Notes: a model not told the origin generated them from the letters alone. Counted from the first letter of the stretch, positions 58,201 through 63,900 are shown. The stretch is 64,000 bases of DNA from Myxocyprinus asiaticus (GCF_019703515.2 NC_059363.1:1666001-1730000); one strand, 5' to 3'. Numbers and translations: made by a program.

Positions 58201-60425
58201 CCTAAATATTCGTAATTGCATGTTTATATCTCACGATTGCAATTTTTTGTTTATAATCACATGATATAAACTCACAATTGCACCTTTATTTCTAGTAAAT
58301 ACGAAATCTAAACTTAATATCTTGCAAATGCGACTAAGTCGCAATTTAATACTTGTGATTGCATGTTTAGATCTCCCAATTGCAACTTTATTTCTCGTAA
58401 TTTCGAGATATCAACTTTATACCGTGTGCATGCGACTTAATGTCTTGCAATTGCAACTTTCGCGATATTTCATCTGTCACAATTACGAGATATAAATTTG
58501 TAGATTTAAATTGTAACTTTATTTCTTGTAATTACGAGATATACACGTACAAAATATCTAAAAACTGTGACATAATTTCTCGTAATTGTGAGTTTATATC
58601 TCACAATTGTGATTTAATTTCTCATAATTGCGAATAGCGACATTATACAGTATATTGCAATTTTACGTTTGTCACGCAATTGCGACTATATTTGTCAATC
58701 GCAACTTTTATCTCTCAATTAAAACATACTGTATAAATTTGCAATTGTGACTATTTTTTCTTTAATACAAAAATCTAAACTTAATATATTGCAACTGCGA
58801 CTAAGTCGCAATTTAATACTCGTAATAGCATGTTGATATTTTCAGTTGCGACTTTATCTCTCGGAATCATGAGAAATCAACTTTACATCTTTAGCAGGTG
58901 ATTTTATCTCTTGCAATTGTGACTATGTTACTCGCAGCTGCAACTTTCTCACTATTGCAACTCTCACAATTACGAGACATAAATTTGCAATTGCATGTTT
59001 ATTTTTTGTTATAACGAGATATAAACTTTATATTTCACAACTTTGTCTTAATTTCTTATAATTTTGAGTTTATGTCCCATAATTGCAACTTTATATTTCA
59101 CAATTGGGACTATTTTTTCTTGTAATAATGAGATATGAACTTTAAATCTTATTTATTAGAAATCTTAGAATAAATATTATAAAGAAATATAGTTGCAGGA
59201 GTGAGAATACTCACTCCATACTATGTCGCGACTAGTAGTTTAATTAAAGCATTGACAGGTCGGACGCTGTGAAATTGAGACACATGATAAACACTTACCT
59301 GTAACACTTTTTTTCATCCATTACAACATTTTATATTATATGTATTTTTTATCTGATACCCCTAAACACACACACGCACATACCTTTCCCTTCGGGAGAT
59401 TAGCAGCTACCAGGGCGGATTCCACTCTTTTCTTGTCAGCAGGAAACATCTTTAAGATACTGAGACAGATCATTAGATCATTATCATTTATCACATGTAC
59501 ACAAATTAATCAGCCTGAAATGAAAAGTTGCACTTTATTGTAAGACAACAAGCCTTTACAACAGGGGTGTCAAACTCATTTTGGGTTGCAAGCCTGATTG
59601 GACCAAGTGACATTGCTTGGAGGCCAAAGTTTATATTTATATGTTATATATACTGTATATGTTTATGCATTTGGCAGATGCTTTTATCCAAAGCGATTTA
59701 CAGTGCACTTATTACAGGGACAATCCCCCTGAAGCAACCTGGAGTTAAGTGCCTTGCTCAAGGACACAATGGTGGTGGCTGTGGGGATCAAACCAGCAAC
59801 CTTCTGCTTACCAGTTCAATGCTTTAGTCCACTACACCACCACCACTCCACATGTGTGTGTGTATTGCAACTTGCAGAAAATCATATATTCATTCAGCCC
59901 CTCTGAGTAATTCAGTAAGTTCATTCACTGAAGGATTCGTCAAACTCGTGCAACAGTAATTACATCTTATATTTATCCTTGGACCTGCCCATGTTGCCAT
60001 TATTTCTGTGTGAGAAACTTCACTGTGGGAACGTGTGACCATGGATCTAGTGTCACCCTCAGACATGTGGGCCGTGTGGGCCATATGTTTGACACCCCTG
60101 CATTATAACATCTTAACAAGGCAAGCAAGGTAACATTTGCTCTTTTCCAATATTTTTGTCTCTTACTTTTTAACTGGGATCTTTCCGTCCTTGTTGGTCT
60201 GCAGTGACAAGCGAACATACCTTCAGACAAAATAAATAAGCAAGTGAAATGTAAATATAATGCTTATCAGTAGACTACTGGAAATATAAATCAGTATTTT
60301 CATTAGCCATGTTGAAGTTTCAAATTCACAGCTACAATTGCTCACACTTTCTCCAGGAAGACCTGTCGGCAAGCATTTGCTCTCAGTGTGTTGTATGCGA
60401 TAGCAAGGATGTCATCAGCCCAAGT
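28288..60425 (-). CDS. plcb2: Phospholipase C beta 2 (plcb2), 3' 28 exons; 5' end beyond window
   Basis: The enzyme cleaves phosphatidylinositol 4,5-bisphosphate into IP3 and diacylglycerol at the plasma membrane, downstream of Gq-type alpha subunits and G-beta-gamma. Twenty-eight exons (entries below) join in phase to 3,315 nt with a single stop at the end. Domain order: end of PH domain, EF-hands, X half with both catalytic histidines (SSHNTYLT and ITHGFTMTT) and the LELD acidic pair, acidic X-Y linker, Y half ([12 protein letters not shown]), C2, Pro/Glu-rich linker, coiled-coil C-terminal region. The match to PLCB2 rather than PLCB1, 3 or 4 rests on recalled features: [34 protein letters not shown] and the C-terminal ETV..C...FP pattern. 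The C-terminus (GEKSS) lacks the PDZ-binding end usual in the family. Family is near certain; the paralogue call is strong but not aligned. Confidence 0.88.
28423..30143 (-). other. Last plcb2 intron; dispersed repeats
   Basis: Besides the small inverted-repeat element at 29,033-29,208, about 28,555-28,935 is a dispersed repeat (GATGGTTAGGTTTAGGGTTG, then GCCACCTTGTGGACGTTTC) also found at about 36,395-36,680. Open frames at 29,223-29,590 have no recognisable family. Confidence 0.5.
29033..29208. mobile_element. 176-bp MITE with inverted ends
   Basis: Begins GGCCACGTCCACAC and ends GTGTGGACGTGGCC, a perfect 14-bp inverted repeat. Interior is also roughly palindromic (GTTTTTGTTTGAAAA with TGTTTTCAAACAAAA). 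No clear target duplication, superfamily unresolved. Confidence 0.8.
30144..30242 (-). CDS. plcb2: plcb2 exon 27 in window
   Basis: 99 nt, phase 0 to 0, between TTTTTCAG and GTAAATAC. Encodes [14 protein letters not shown] and then [19 protein letters not shown], part of the distal C-terminal helical region. Confidence 0.83.
30243..32134 (-). other. plcb2 intron, AT-rich
   Basis: No further exon recognised, although the comparison with mammalian PLCB2 leaves about 20 residues unaccounted for in this area. A 58-bp TA microsatellite is at about 31,323-31,382. Confidence 0.45.
31323..31382. repeat. (TA)n microsatellite
   Basis: Uninterrupted alternating T and A of nearly 60 bases in a plcb2 intron. 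Confidence 0.97.
32135..32180 (-). CDS. plcb2: plcb2 exon 26 in window
   Basis: 46 nt between TATTTCAG and GTAAAACA. Completes a Lys codon from the previous exon and encodes [15 protein letters not shown]. Enters with two bases borrowed, leaves in phase 0. Confidence 0.78.
32329..32352 (-). CDS. plcb2: plcb2 24-nt microexon (exon 25 in window)
   Basis: 24 nt between TTTCTCAG and GTGAGACA. Encodes SEMKKKRE plus part of Lys. The EMKKK word matches the same place in mammalian PLCB2, and both phases fit the neighbours, which supports so small an exon. Confidence 0.75.
32555..34023 (+). mobile_element. Sleeping Beauty-type Tc1 transposon, inactive
   Basis: 1,469 bp flanked by TA on both sides (32,553-32,554 and 34,024-34,025). 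Left end CAGTTGAAGTCAGAAGTTTA; right end GTCTGACTTCAACTG. Inner direct-repeat copies are present at about 32,753-32,785 (GGGTCAGAAGTTTACATACA) and about 33,907-33,940, so it has the IR/DR terminal structure of the group. It sits in a plcb2 intron, on the strand opposite to the gene. Confidence 0.95.
32935..33884 (+). pseudogene. Sleeping Beauty-type transposase, frameshifted and C-truncated
   Basis: The ATG at 32,935 ([11 protein letters not shown]) is the normal start, but a run of 12 A at about 32,971-32,982 shifts the frame. The N-terminal paired-like DNA-binding domain follows ([16 protein letters not shown], then [13 protein letters not shown]). Further breaks occur at about 33,280 and in the segment after the first catalytic Asp (WSDETK), where several codons are missing. 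The second Asp ([11 protein letters not shown]) and the Glu ([11 protein letters not shown]) are intact at 33,645-33,775. After EEWA the gene jumps into 3' flanking sequence, so roughly the last 35 residues are deleted. It cannot make active enzyme. Confidence 0.92.
34177..34193. repeat. (GT)n microsatellite overlapping a splice donor
   Basis: On the minus strand the exon ends ...AG and is followed at once by 17 bases of alternating GT. The donor GT is the first repeat unit. Confidence 0.9.
34194..34258 (-). CDS. plcb2: plcb2 exon 24 in window
   Basis: 65 nt, phase 0 in, two bases out. Encodes [21 protein letters not shown], matching the PLCB2 coiled-coil segment with KMMELAREKQAAELKAL. Its donor GTGTGTGT is the first part of a GT microsatellite (34,177-34,193). 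Confidence 0.85.
34259..35395 (-). other. plcb2 intron, no other feature
   Basis: AT-rich, with a T run at about 34,610-34,629 and a CT microsatellite at about 34,901-34,919. At about 35,300 GGCTGTGTCCAAATTCGTAT resembles the end of a larger DNA transposon whose other end may be near 36,190-36,205. Confidence 0.4.
35396..35952. mobile_element. MITE with inverted ends (CTGCGTCCCAAAC)
   Basis: Left end CTGCGTCCCAAACCGCACAC; right end GTGTGTCGTTTGGGATACAG, its inverse with few mismatches. About 557 bp, with no transposase. Open frames on both strands inside (35,463-35,812) look random. Confidence 0.75.
36395..37345. repeat. Dispersed repeat split by a SINE
   Basis: Segments TTTTTGCATCAATTCAAATG, GATGGTTAGGTTTAGGGTTG and GCCACTCTGTGGACATTTC match about 28,555-28,935. 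The repeat resumes after the SINE as AAAACACTTCTAGCTTCTGC, corresponding to AAAACACTTCCAGCTTCGGC at about 28,890. Confidence 0.65.
36811..37310 (+). repeat. tRNA-derived SINE, partly dimeric (family B)
   Basis: tRNA-like head GGTAGCTCAGCGGTTAAGGC with B-box GGGGTTCAAGCCCC, then a body with TTGGGCCCTTGAGCAAGGCC and GTATCATGGCTGACCCTGC, ending TGTGACAAATAAAGAAA. The head occurs three times (about 36,818, 37,002 and 37,071); the last two are an exact tandem duplication of about 69 bp. No CCA end and an unusual anticodon arm argue against a real tRNA gene. Confidence 0.88.
37706..37832 (-). CDS. plcb2: plcb2 exon 23 in window
   Basis: 127 nt between TTGTACAG and GTAAAACA. Encodes [15 protein letters not shown] and then [18 protein letters not shown] followed by KKKEQQNTE: highly charged, coiled-coil pattern of the C-terminal region. 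Confidence 0.87.
38151..38328 (-). CDS. plcb2: plcb2 exon 22 in window, start of C-terminal coiled coil
   Basis: 178 nt between TAATTTCAG and GTAAATAC. Encodes [19 protein letters not shown] and then [18 protein letters not shown]. The [21 protein letters not shown] segment corresponds to the EELRELKGVVKLQ start of the proximal C-terminal domain in PLCB proteins, which binds G-alpha-q in the family. Confidence 0.9.
38359..40579. repeat. Compound tetranucleotide satellite array I
   Basis: Starts with a pure (AAAC)n block (38,359-38,401). It continues as blocks of (AACT)n and (AACC)n separated by a conserved spacer, roughly AGATCATTTTATTCATCAT with an optional ATTCATCATAACT. Larger units of about 115-125 bp recur with GAACCAATGAACGTACCAAC; three near-identical ones lie at about 39,895-40,235. 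The array ends at a hAT-type insertion at 40,580 and a short remnant continues at about 42,076-42,120. It lies in the intron between the Pro/Glu-rich exon and the coiled-coil exon. Confidence 0.95.
40580..42076. mobile_element. hAT-like element inserted in satellite array I
   Basis: Left end TAGGGATGTGCCTGAAATCG; right end about 42,063-42,076 with TGCACATCCCTTCCTA. Sequence on both sides is the CTAAC satellite, so it inserted into the array. Target duplication is blurred by the repetitive target. No transposase was recognised; open frames at 40,842-41,024 and 41,357-41,756 match nothing I know. Confidence 0.65.
42314..42751 (-). CDS. plcb2: plcb2 exon 21 in window: Pro/Glu-rich repeat linker
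   Basis: 438 nt, the largest exon seen, between TATTATTAG and GTGAGGCC. It codes for about 146 residues joining the C2 domain to the coiled-coil region. It starts [20 protein letters not shown] and contains many copies of a PPKPEPEP / PPKPEPAPE unit. It ends with a non-repetitive acidic part ([14 protein letters not shown], then [14 protein letters not shown]). The repeat codons are nearly uniform (CCA, CCT, GAA), as expected for recent tandem growth. Mammalian PLCB2 has a shorter linker without this repeat, as I recall. Likely disordered. An antisense frame rich in Trp-Phe-Arg is a shadow. Confidence 0.88.
43009..43087 (-). CDS. plcb2: plcb2 exon 20 in window, Ala/Pro linker
   Basis: 79 nt between GGTTCTAG and GTAAGTAA. 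Encodes [15 protein letters not shown] and then [11 protein letters not shown]. Phase 0 in, one base out. The acceptor is the least certain of the set, but the phase fits both neighbours. Confidence 0.72.
43303..43358 (-). CDS. plcb2: plcb2 exon 19 in window, end of C2 region
   Basis: 56 nt between TTCTTTAG and GTACAGTT. Encodes [19 protein letters not shown], equivalent to the ADLTVALANPIKF segment just after the C2 domain of PLCB2. Confidence 0.85.
43477..43581 (-). CDS. plcb2: plcb2 exon 18 in window, C2 domain
   Basis: 105 nt between CTTACAG and GTACTCTC. Encodes [19 protein letters not shown] and then [16 protein letters not shown], the last strands of the C2 domain; SESNMPL and DYIP are PLCB2-like words. 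Confidence 0.9.
43880..45118. repeat. Compound tetranucleotide satellite array II
   Basis: (AACC)n and (AACT)n blocks separated by AAGATCATTTTATTCATCAT, plus a second spacer (CTTGATCTAACTAATAATAT). It is the same kind of array as 38,359-40,579 but mostly AACC and with shorter units. It lies in the intron between the exons at 45,312 and 43,581. Confidence 0.95.
45312..45411 (-). CDS. plcb2: plcb2 exon 17 in window, C2 domain
   Basis: 100 nt between TTGATCAG and GTTAGACT. Encodes [18 protein letters not shown] and then [15 protein letters not shown], the central C2 strands with the family word GHRI(I/L)P. Confidence 0.92.
45537..45701 (-). CDS. plcb2: plcb2 exon 16 in window, start of C2 domain
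   Basis: 165 nt, phase 0 both ends, between CTGTTCAG and GTCAGTGA. Encodes [19 protein letters not shown] then [16 protein letters not shown] and [22 protein letters not shown] and INPxWxEEPFxFEK are standard for this position. A 7-Lys/Arg-like KDPKKKYR stretch replaces GDPKRRYR of mammals. Confidence 0.93.
45871..46022 (-). CDS. plcb2: plcb2 exon 15 in window, end of Y half
   Basis: 152 nt between TCCTGTAG and GTAAACTA. Encodes [19 protein letters not shown] then [19 protein letters not shown] and [13 protein letters not shown]. In other PLCB proteins the middle reads LKHEFMRRPDK; here HDVLRRNDK. Confidence 0.92.
46023..47021 (-). other. plcb2 intron with simple repeats
   Basis: (AT)n at about 46,217-46,265 followed by a T run, A/T runs at about 46,406-46,431, and a (CA)n tract at about 46,749-46,811. 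No other feature. Confidence 0.8.
47022..47146 (-). CDS. plcb2: plcb2 exon 14 in window, Y half of catalytic barrel
   Basis: 125 nt between GTCTGTAG and GTGAGACA. Encodes [20 protein letters not shown] then [20 protein letters not shown]. The [25 protein letters not shown] signature of the Y half is complete, including the Arg and Ser that contact the substrate in the family. The usual NYMPQ is NYNPQ here. Confidence 0.96.
47300..47384 (-). CDS. plcb2: plcb2 exon 13 in window, Y half
   Basis: 85 nt between AATATAG and GTATCCTT (a weak but legal donor). Encodes [19 protein letters not shown] then [21 protein letters not shown] is the mammalian PLCB2 equivalent. Confidence 0.9.
47679..48181. 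mobile_element. Internally deleted Tc1-like element
   Basis: About 500 bp. Left end CACTACCGGTCAAAAGTTCT after TA; right end ACTTTTGACCGGTAG before TA (48,182-48,183). A short stretch at about 47,915-48,020 can still be read as the end of a Tc1 transposase gene, in broken frames, so it is a deletion derivative and not an unrelated MITE. It lies in a plcb2 intron. Confidence 0.88.
48232..48328 (-). CDS. plcb2: plcb2 exon 12 in window, start of Y half
   Basis: 97 nt between CCTCTCAG and GTGAGTTT. Encodes [20 protein letters not shown] then [12 protein letters not shown]; [29 protein letters not shown] is the PLCB2 start of Y. Confidence 0.95.
48329..49646 (-). other. plcb2 intron, AT-rich
   Basis: Two related AT-rich segments (about 48,650-48,895 and about 49,020-49,235) share AATTAATGGAAAAGGTTATA and AAATTGAATTGTGTAACTTT, so a stretch of about 370 bp was duplicated in tandem. 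(AT)n follows at about 49,241-49,287. Confidence 0.65.
49647..49723 (-). CDS. plcb2: plcb2 exon 11 in window, acidic X-Y linker
   Basis: 77 nt between CATACAG and GTGAAGGG. Encodes [20 protein letters not shown] and then MKNSDE. The acidic stretch is the autoinhibitory part of the X-Y linker, held off the active site by negative membranes in this family. Confidence 0.9.
50072..50285 (-). CDS. plcb2: plcb2 exon 10 in window, end of X half and X-Y linker
   Basis: 214 nt between GGTTCTCAG and GTAAACAG. Encodes [20 protein letters not shown] then [15 protein letters not shown] and a Gln/Pro/Ser-rich linker. [23 protein letters not shown] is the family end of X. Confidence 0.94.
50501..51289. mobile_element. 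789-bp solo LTR with 5-bp target duplication
   Basis: Begins TGTCAGAGTTCTGCC and ends GATCTGTGACA; TGTCA/TGACA are inverted ends. The direct repeat TATAG flanks both sides (50,496-50,500 and 51,290-51,294). An AATAAA lies at about 51,226, so on this reading the LTR is plus-strand, opposite to plcb2. Open frames inside (50,598-51,294) are not host genes. The family is not assigned. Confidence 0.88.
51440..51653 (-). repeat. tRNA-derived SINE (family A), tail side missing
   Basis: Reverse copy containing GTGACTCTACCCTCCCTAGC, AGGAGACCTGGCTGGAGTCA and the tRNA-like head with CTGGATTCGAACTCGCG. The tail half is absent. It faces the next SINE head to head, 94 bp away. Confidence 0.88.
51748..52213 (+). 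repeat. tRNA-derived SINE (family A), full length
   Basis: tRNA-like head GGCCTGGGTAGCTCAGTGG (A box) and AGTTCGAATCCCAGGG (B box), with an 8-bp GCTAGTTC duplication between. Then the family body and a tail GGGAGAAAAAGGGG followed by C and A runs. A 152-codon open frame on the other strand is only the SINE body read backwards. Confidence 0.93.
52437..52521 (-). CDS. plcb2: plcb2 exon 9 in window, X half
   Basis: 85 nt between TATTCAG and GTTAGTTG. Encodes [19 protein letters not shown] then LVDLLDKYP; KMAxYCRxIFGDxLL is the family motif. Confidence 0.94.
52630..52712 (-). CDS. plcb2: plcb2 exon 8 in window, X half
   Basis: 83 nt between CGTAACAG and GTAAGACA. Encodes [20 protein letters not shown] then SFENHVDS; [23 protein letters not shown] is strongly conserved, with the Glu of FENH in the catalytic site. 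Confidence 0.96.
53009..53166 (-). CDS. plcb2: plcb2 exon 7 in window, catalytic X half
   Basis: 158 nt between TTGTGCAG and GTCTGCTC. Encodes [20 protein letters not shown] then [17 protein letters not shown] and [20 protein letters not shown] supplies calcium-binding acidic residues and ITHGFT the second catalytic histidine. [19 protein letters not shown] is identical to PLCB2 as recalled. Confidence 0.97.
53310..53460. repeat. Fragment of AT-rich palindrome-word repeat
   Basis: TCTCATAATTGCGAATAGCG, ACATTATACAGTATATTGCA and TTTGTCACGCAATTG match about 58,619-58,690 almost exactly. Confidence 0.8.
53476..53924 (-). repeat. tRNA-derived SINE (family A), full length with 15-bp target duplication
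   Basis: 449 bp flanked by GTATATACTGTATAT on both sides (53,461-53,475 and 53,925-53,939). On the minus strand: tRNA-like head GGCCTGGGTAACTCAGCGAG with AAGTTCGAATCCAGGG, family body, then GGGAGAAAAGGGGC and an A-rich tail. This is the best reference copy of the family in the window. Confidence 0.95.
54300..54500. repeat. Fragment of AT-rich palindrome-word repeat
   Basis: TTTCTCGGAACTGTGACTTTAT, CCGAGATATAAATTTGCAAT and GTAATTACGAGACATAAAC are the same words as the array at 58,079-59,160. Confidence 0.7.
54913..55059 (-). CDS. plcb2: plcb2 exon 6 in window, EF-hand to X half
   Basis: 147 nt between ACTGCAG and GTAACGCA. Encodes [19 protein letters not shown] then [16 protein letters not shown] and [14 protein letters not shown]. 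HDMTQPLxHYF and SSHNTYLT open the X half; the His of SSHN is the first catalytic histidine. FVKSSHN replaces the usual FINSSHN. Confidence 0.96.
55190..57160. repeat. CTAGCAA/ACATGCTA minisatellite, split by a hAT element
   Basis: The left part (55,190-55,557) is a loose repeat of ACATGCTAGCAATGCCTAGC-like words. The right part (56,385-57,150) is a more regular array of about 52-bp units: AACATGCTAGTTATGCATAG, TAACATGCTGGCAACACC, TAGCCACGTGCTAA. It lies in the plcb2 intron between the exons at 57,483 and 55,059. Confidence 0.93.
55558..56384. mobile_element. hAT non-autonomous element with perfect 8-bp target duplication
   Basis: 827 bp. Left end TAGGGATGGGCGATACC; right end GGATCGATCCGCCCATCCCTA. 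Flanked by GCAAAGCC on both sides (55,550-55,557 and 56,385-56,392). Subterminal GATACCGATACC words are mirrored by GTATCGATTC. No transposase. It interrupts the minisatellite. Confidence 0.93.
57483..57646 (-). CDS. plcb2: plcb2 exon 5 in window, EF-hands
   Basis: 164 nt between ATCCATAG and GTGAGAAA. Encodes [20 protein letters not shown] then [17 protein letters not shown] and [17 protein letters not shown]. The QRDxRLNxxLxPxxxPxQ...LIxKYEPS pattern is standard EF-hand region of PLCB. Confidence 0.95.
57759..57859 (-). CDS. plcb2: plcb2 exon 4 in window, EF-hands
   Basis: 101 nt between GTGTTCAG and GTGAGTCG. Encodes [20 protein letters not shown] then [13 protein letters not shown]; LCPRPEIxEIFTS is PLCB2-like. 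Confidence 0.94.
58079..59160. repeat. Degenerate array of palindromic AT-rich words
   Basis: About 1.1 kb of repeated words such as TCTCGTAATTACGAGATAT, TATCTCACAATTGTGA and TTTCTCGTAATTGTGAG, spaced about 25-30 bp apart. Many words are near-perfect palindromes around AATT. Open frames reading ISHNCDLIS come from the repeat and are not genes. Confidence 0.9.
59384..59459 (-). CDS. plcb2: plcb2 exon 3 in window, EF-hands
   Basis: 76 nt between GTCTCAG and GTATGTGC. Completes Asn and encodes [19 protein letters not shown] then NLPKGK; MFPADxKRVExAL..LPKGK is PLCB2-like. Confidence 0.95.
59562..60100. mobile_element. hAT-like element carrying a SINE
   Basis: Left end CAGGGGTGTCAAACTCATTT; right end ATATGTTTGACACCCCTG. 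Flanks CTTTACAA and CATTATAA agree at 6 of 8 positions, an eroded 8-bp duplication. No transposase. A SINE-like unit sits inside at about 59,655-59,855. Confidence 0.8.
59655..59855 (-). repeat. tRNA-derived SINE with L2-like tail (family C)
   Basis: On the minus strand: GGTGGTGTAGTGGACTAAAG (A-box region), AAGGTTGCTGGTTTGATCCC (B box), TGTCCTTGAGCAAGGCACTT, and a tail TAAATCGCTTTGGATAAAAGC then ATCTGCCAAATGCATAAA shared with L2-type LINE 3' ends. Such a shared tail lets a SINE use LINE enzyme. Confidence 0.85.
60167..60220 (-). CDS. plcb2: plcb2 exon 2 in window, PH/EF junction
   Basis: 54 nt between TGTCTGAAG and GTAAGAGA. Encodes [17 protein letters not shown] plus part of Asn; LxLQxNxxGKIPVKN is conserved. 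Confidence 0.92.
60346..60425 (-). CDS. plcb2: plcb2 exon 1 in window, end of PH domain
   Basis: 80 nt between TTTGGTACAG and GTGAGCAA. Encodes [18 protein letters not shown] then CRQVFLEK. The Trp helix closing the PH domain and the FLxK word match. A GTGTGAGC arrangement offers two donors two bases apart; only GTGAGC keeps the frame. Upstream exons are outside the window. Confidence 0.92.
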
Positions 60426-60806
60426 CTGTACCAAAAAAGAAAGATCGACTCATATGGTTTCCACTTGCTGTTGTGCAGTTGCTAGGGTGTTGTGATTGAT
60501 TGGTAATATTTATTTATTTATTTATTTATTCTCATAATGATATATCAGGTTATTTCTTTGTTCAAAAGAAAAGCTTTTATACACAAAAAAAATTCAAATC
60601 CAGTAGGCCTACAGTCAAAAATGTGTTTATAAATCTGTCCATCAGAGGGCGTAACACAATCCTCAGACATGTTTGATCTGCACTGCAACTTATTTATGGA
60701 AGCCATGGAGTGCCGCTTAAAAAAGAATGAAGAAATAAATGATTAATCTATTAATTTGAAAAAATGTGGATAAATAAACCAATTTATAAATGGGCAAATA
60801 AATATA
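60426..60806 (-). other. plcb2 intron, no other feature
   Basis: Short (ATTT)n tract at about 60,505-60,530; nothing else seen. Confidence 0.5.
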
Positions 60807-60908
60807 CAGTTGTGCTCAAAAGTTTGCACACCCTGGCAGAAATTGTGAAATTTTGGCATTGATTTTGAAAATATGACTGATCATTTTATTTAAGGATAGT
60901 GATCATAT

Positions 60909-63900
60909 AAGTCTTCAAAGTCGGGCGCAGAGTTACGGTCTGTAAATCCGTTAAATCTCTGTTCAATTAAGTTTTCATCTCCAAATGTTGAAAAAGCTGA
61001 GCCGCTGACGGTGAGGACGGCCTTGATAAATGCGAGGTCACTATTTAACAAATCATTCATTTTAAATGACTTTTTCATCTCGAATTCACTTGACTTTTTA
61101 TGTGACTGAAACATGGCTGAAAATGAATGAATTATCATCTCTTGGTGAACTTTCTCCACCGGATTTTCTCCAAGACTCCAAGACTTTCTGGTCATGGTGG
61201 GGGTGTTGCTACTGTTTTTAAAAATTGCATACAGATGTGTATTCCAGTTTTGAGGTACAGTTAATGAGAATCGACATAGGGGGCCCTGTATTATGTGCAC
61301 TGGTTTACAGGCCTCCGAAATATAACAAGGACTTCATTCAGCAATTCTCTGAGTTCCTCTCTAATATTGTGTCTCGTATGTGATAGACTGTTGATTCTAG
61401 GAGACTTTAATGTTCACCTTTGCTGTCCGTCTAAACCTTTGGTGAAAGTTTTTATGCCTCATTGAATCTTTAAATCTATCACAATTAGTTTTTAGCTCTA
61501 CTCATAATTTGAGGCACACATTGGATCTGGTGTTGTCACATGGTTTTCCTGTAACAAATCTGAGAGTGATTGATGCTGCTATTTCAGACCATTTGGCAAT
61601 TTTGTTTTAATCTGTCTGTGTTTCTCCCACCTCCACTTGCTCTCAGTCTGTAAGTTATTCTCGTTTCATTCAACTTTCCACTACCAGTTTATTTTCAGAG
61701 TACTATCAAGCTAACTTTGCGGATGCTGTCTTCATTGACAAATTAAACGCTGAAGAAATGGTGGAGGTTTTTACTAAATCCTGCTCCGTTTCTATAGACT
61801 CTGTTGCCCAGGAAAGCTAAGGGAAAGGGCAACACTCAGCCTTGGTTAAATGATAACACCCACTCTCTTAGACAAGAGTGTCGTAAGGCAGAGCGAACGT
61901 GGAAAAAAGACAAACTTCAAGTCTCGTATGAATGTTTAACTGTATGCTTAACTTGTTACCAAAAGTCAGTAAAAGAGGCTAAGTCTAAATTCCTCTCCAA
62001 ACTCATCCCTGAAAATGCTAACCAACCGAGAATGTTGTTTAAGACAATTGATTCAGTGCTAAATCCCTTACCAGCCCCTTCTCTTGTTCCATCTAGGGAA
62101 ACCTGTGAGAACTAAATTTTATGATAATAAAATCTTGGATATCAAGGCTTCCATTAAGCCATCAACATACTGTATGATCCCCCTTTGATTTGTTCCACAA
62201 CAGATTCGCTAACTTGTTTTCATCCAGTTACCTCTGCTCAGCTAGCTGATATTGTTTCAAAGGCTAAATGCTCCAGCTGTGACTCCGATGTCATTTCAAC
62301 TCGTCTTTTCAAGGAAGTGTTTGTAACCTTGAGCCCGGCTGTAACAGCCATTATTAACAGTTCTCTAGCAAATGGAGTCGTACCTGCTAGTTTTAAACAT
62401 GCTGTGGTTCACCCTCTGTTTAAGAAACCCCATCTTGACCCATCTATCCTTAGCAATTTCAGACCTATCTCCAAATTGCCTTTTATTTCAAAGCTCTTAG
62501 AGAGAGTTGTGTATCGTCAATTGAGTTCTTATATCAGTATGTCCAATATTTTAGATACTTTTCAGTCGGGTTTTAGATCAATGCACAGTAAGGAAACCGC
62601 ACTGTTGAAGGTCAGCAATGACCTGTTGCAAGTTCTTGATACTGGTTTGTATGCGGTGCATGTCTTGTTGGATTTAAGCGCTGCATTTGATACAATTGAT
62701 TATAGTATTCTGTTACATCGGTTGGAAAAGGTGGTGGGTATTCAGGGTGTTGCCCTGCAGTGGTTGGCCTCTTACCTCAAAGATAGAATCTTCTCAGTGA
62801 GCACTGGGAAGTTTTCTTCTTCGTCAGTTCCCCTATTATGCGGTGTGACCCAAGGGTCCATTTTAGGCCCTCTTCTCTTTTCACTTTATATGCTCCCCTT
62901 GGGTGCCATTTTTAAGAAATATAAGATCTCCTACCACTCCTATGCTGACAATACACAATTTTATCTACCAGTTAAAACTGACAGTAGTAATCCTTTGGAC
63001 GTGCTTTGCGACTGTTTTGAGGAGATCAAATGTTGGATGGCTAATAATTTTTTGCAATTAAACAAAAGCAAAAGCGAAATTCTGATTTTAGGCCCCTCCA
63101 GGTCTCCATCTGTTTTTAATTTAGGTTCTCATTCTGCCAGTGTCCAACCTCATGTAAGAAAACTTGGGGTTACATTTGAAATTTTGAGAAACAAATCAGT
63201 ACAGTGGTAAAGAGCAGTTTCTTTCATCTGAGATTGGTTGCGAAATTAAAACAGTTTCTACTCCCGAAAGATTTGGAGAATGTAATCCACGCTCTCATAA
63301 CATCACGCCTGGACTACTGTAAATCCCTATACTGTGGCCTGCCTCAAATTACGATCTCTCGCCTGCAAATTGTCCAAAATACTGCAGCGAGACTTCTTAC
63401 CGGAACAAAAAAGAGGGATCACATTTCTCCCATTTTAGCGACTTTATATTGGCTTCCTGTAAAGTTTAGAATCTATTTTAAAATTGCTGTTTTTGTGTAC
63501 AAGGCTTTATCTGGTGTCGCACCAAAATACATTAGTGACCTTCTGATTCCTTACTCTCCCCAAAGAGCACTTAGGTCTAGTAATCAGCTTCTCTTAACTG
63601 TCCCATGTTAAAGGGTGGTCGGGCCTTCTCTGCTGCAGCACCTAACTTTGGAACAGTCTGCCCATAAATGTGAGGTTTGCTCCTTCACTAGCCAGTTTTA
63701 AATCGGCTCTTAAATCTTATTTGTTCTCTCTGGCTTTTGATTAAGATTAGTTTAAGGGTTTTATGTGGAAGTTTTCTGATTGTATTTTATTTAATGTGTT
63801 TATATTTTGTACGCTGCATGTTTTCCTTTAATGCTTTCTTTTTATATGCTCAATGTTTTATTGTACAGCACTTTGGTGCAACCCTGTTTCTTTTAAATGT

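Noticed and set aside
58079..58637. Frames reading ISHNCDLIS repeats
   Set aside because: Product of a degenerate DNA repeat, with stops and no splice context.
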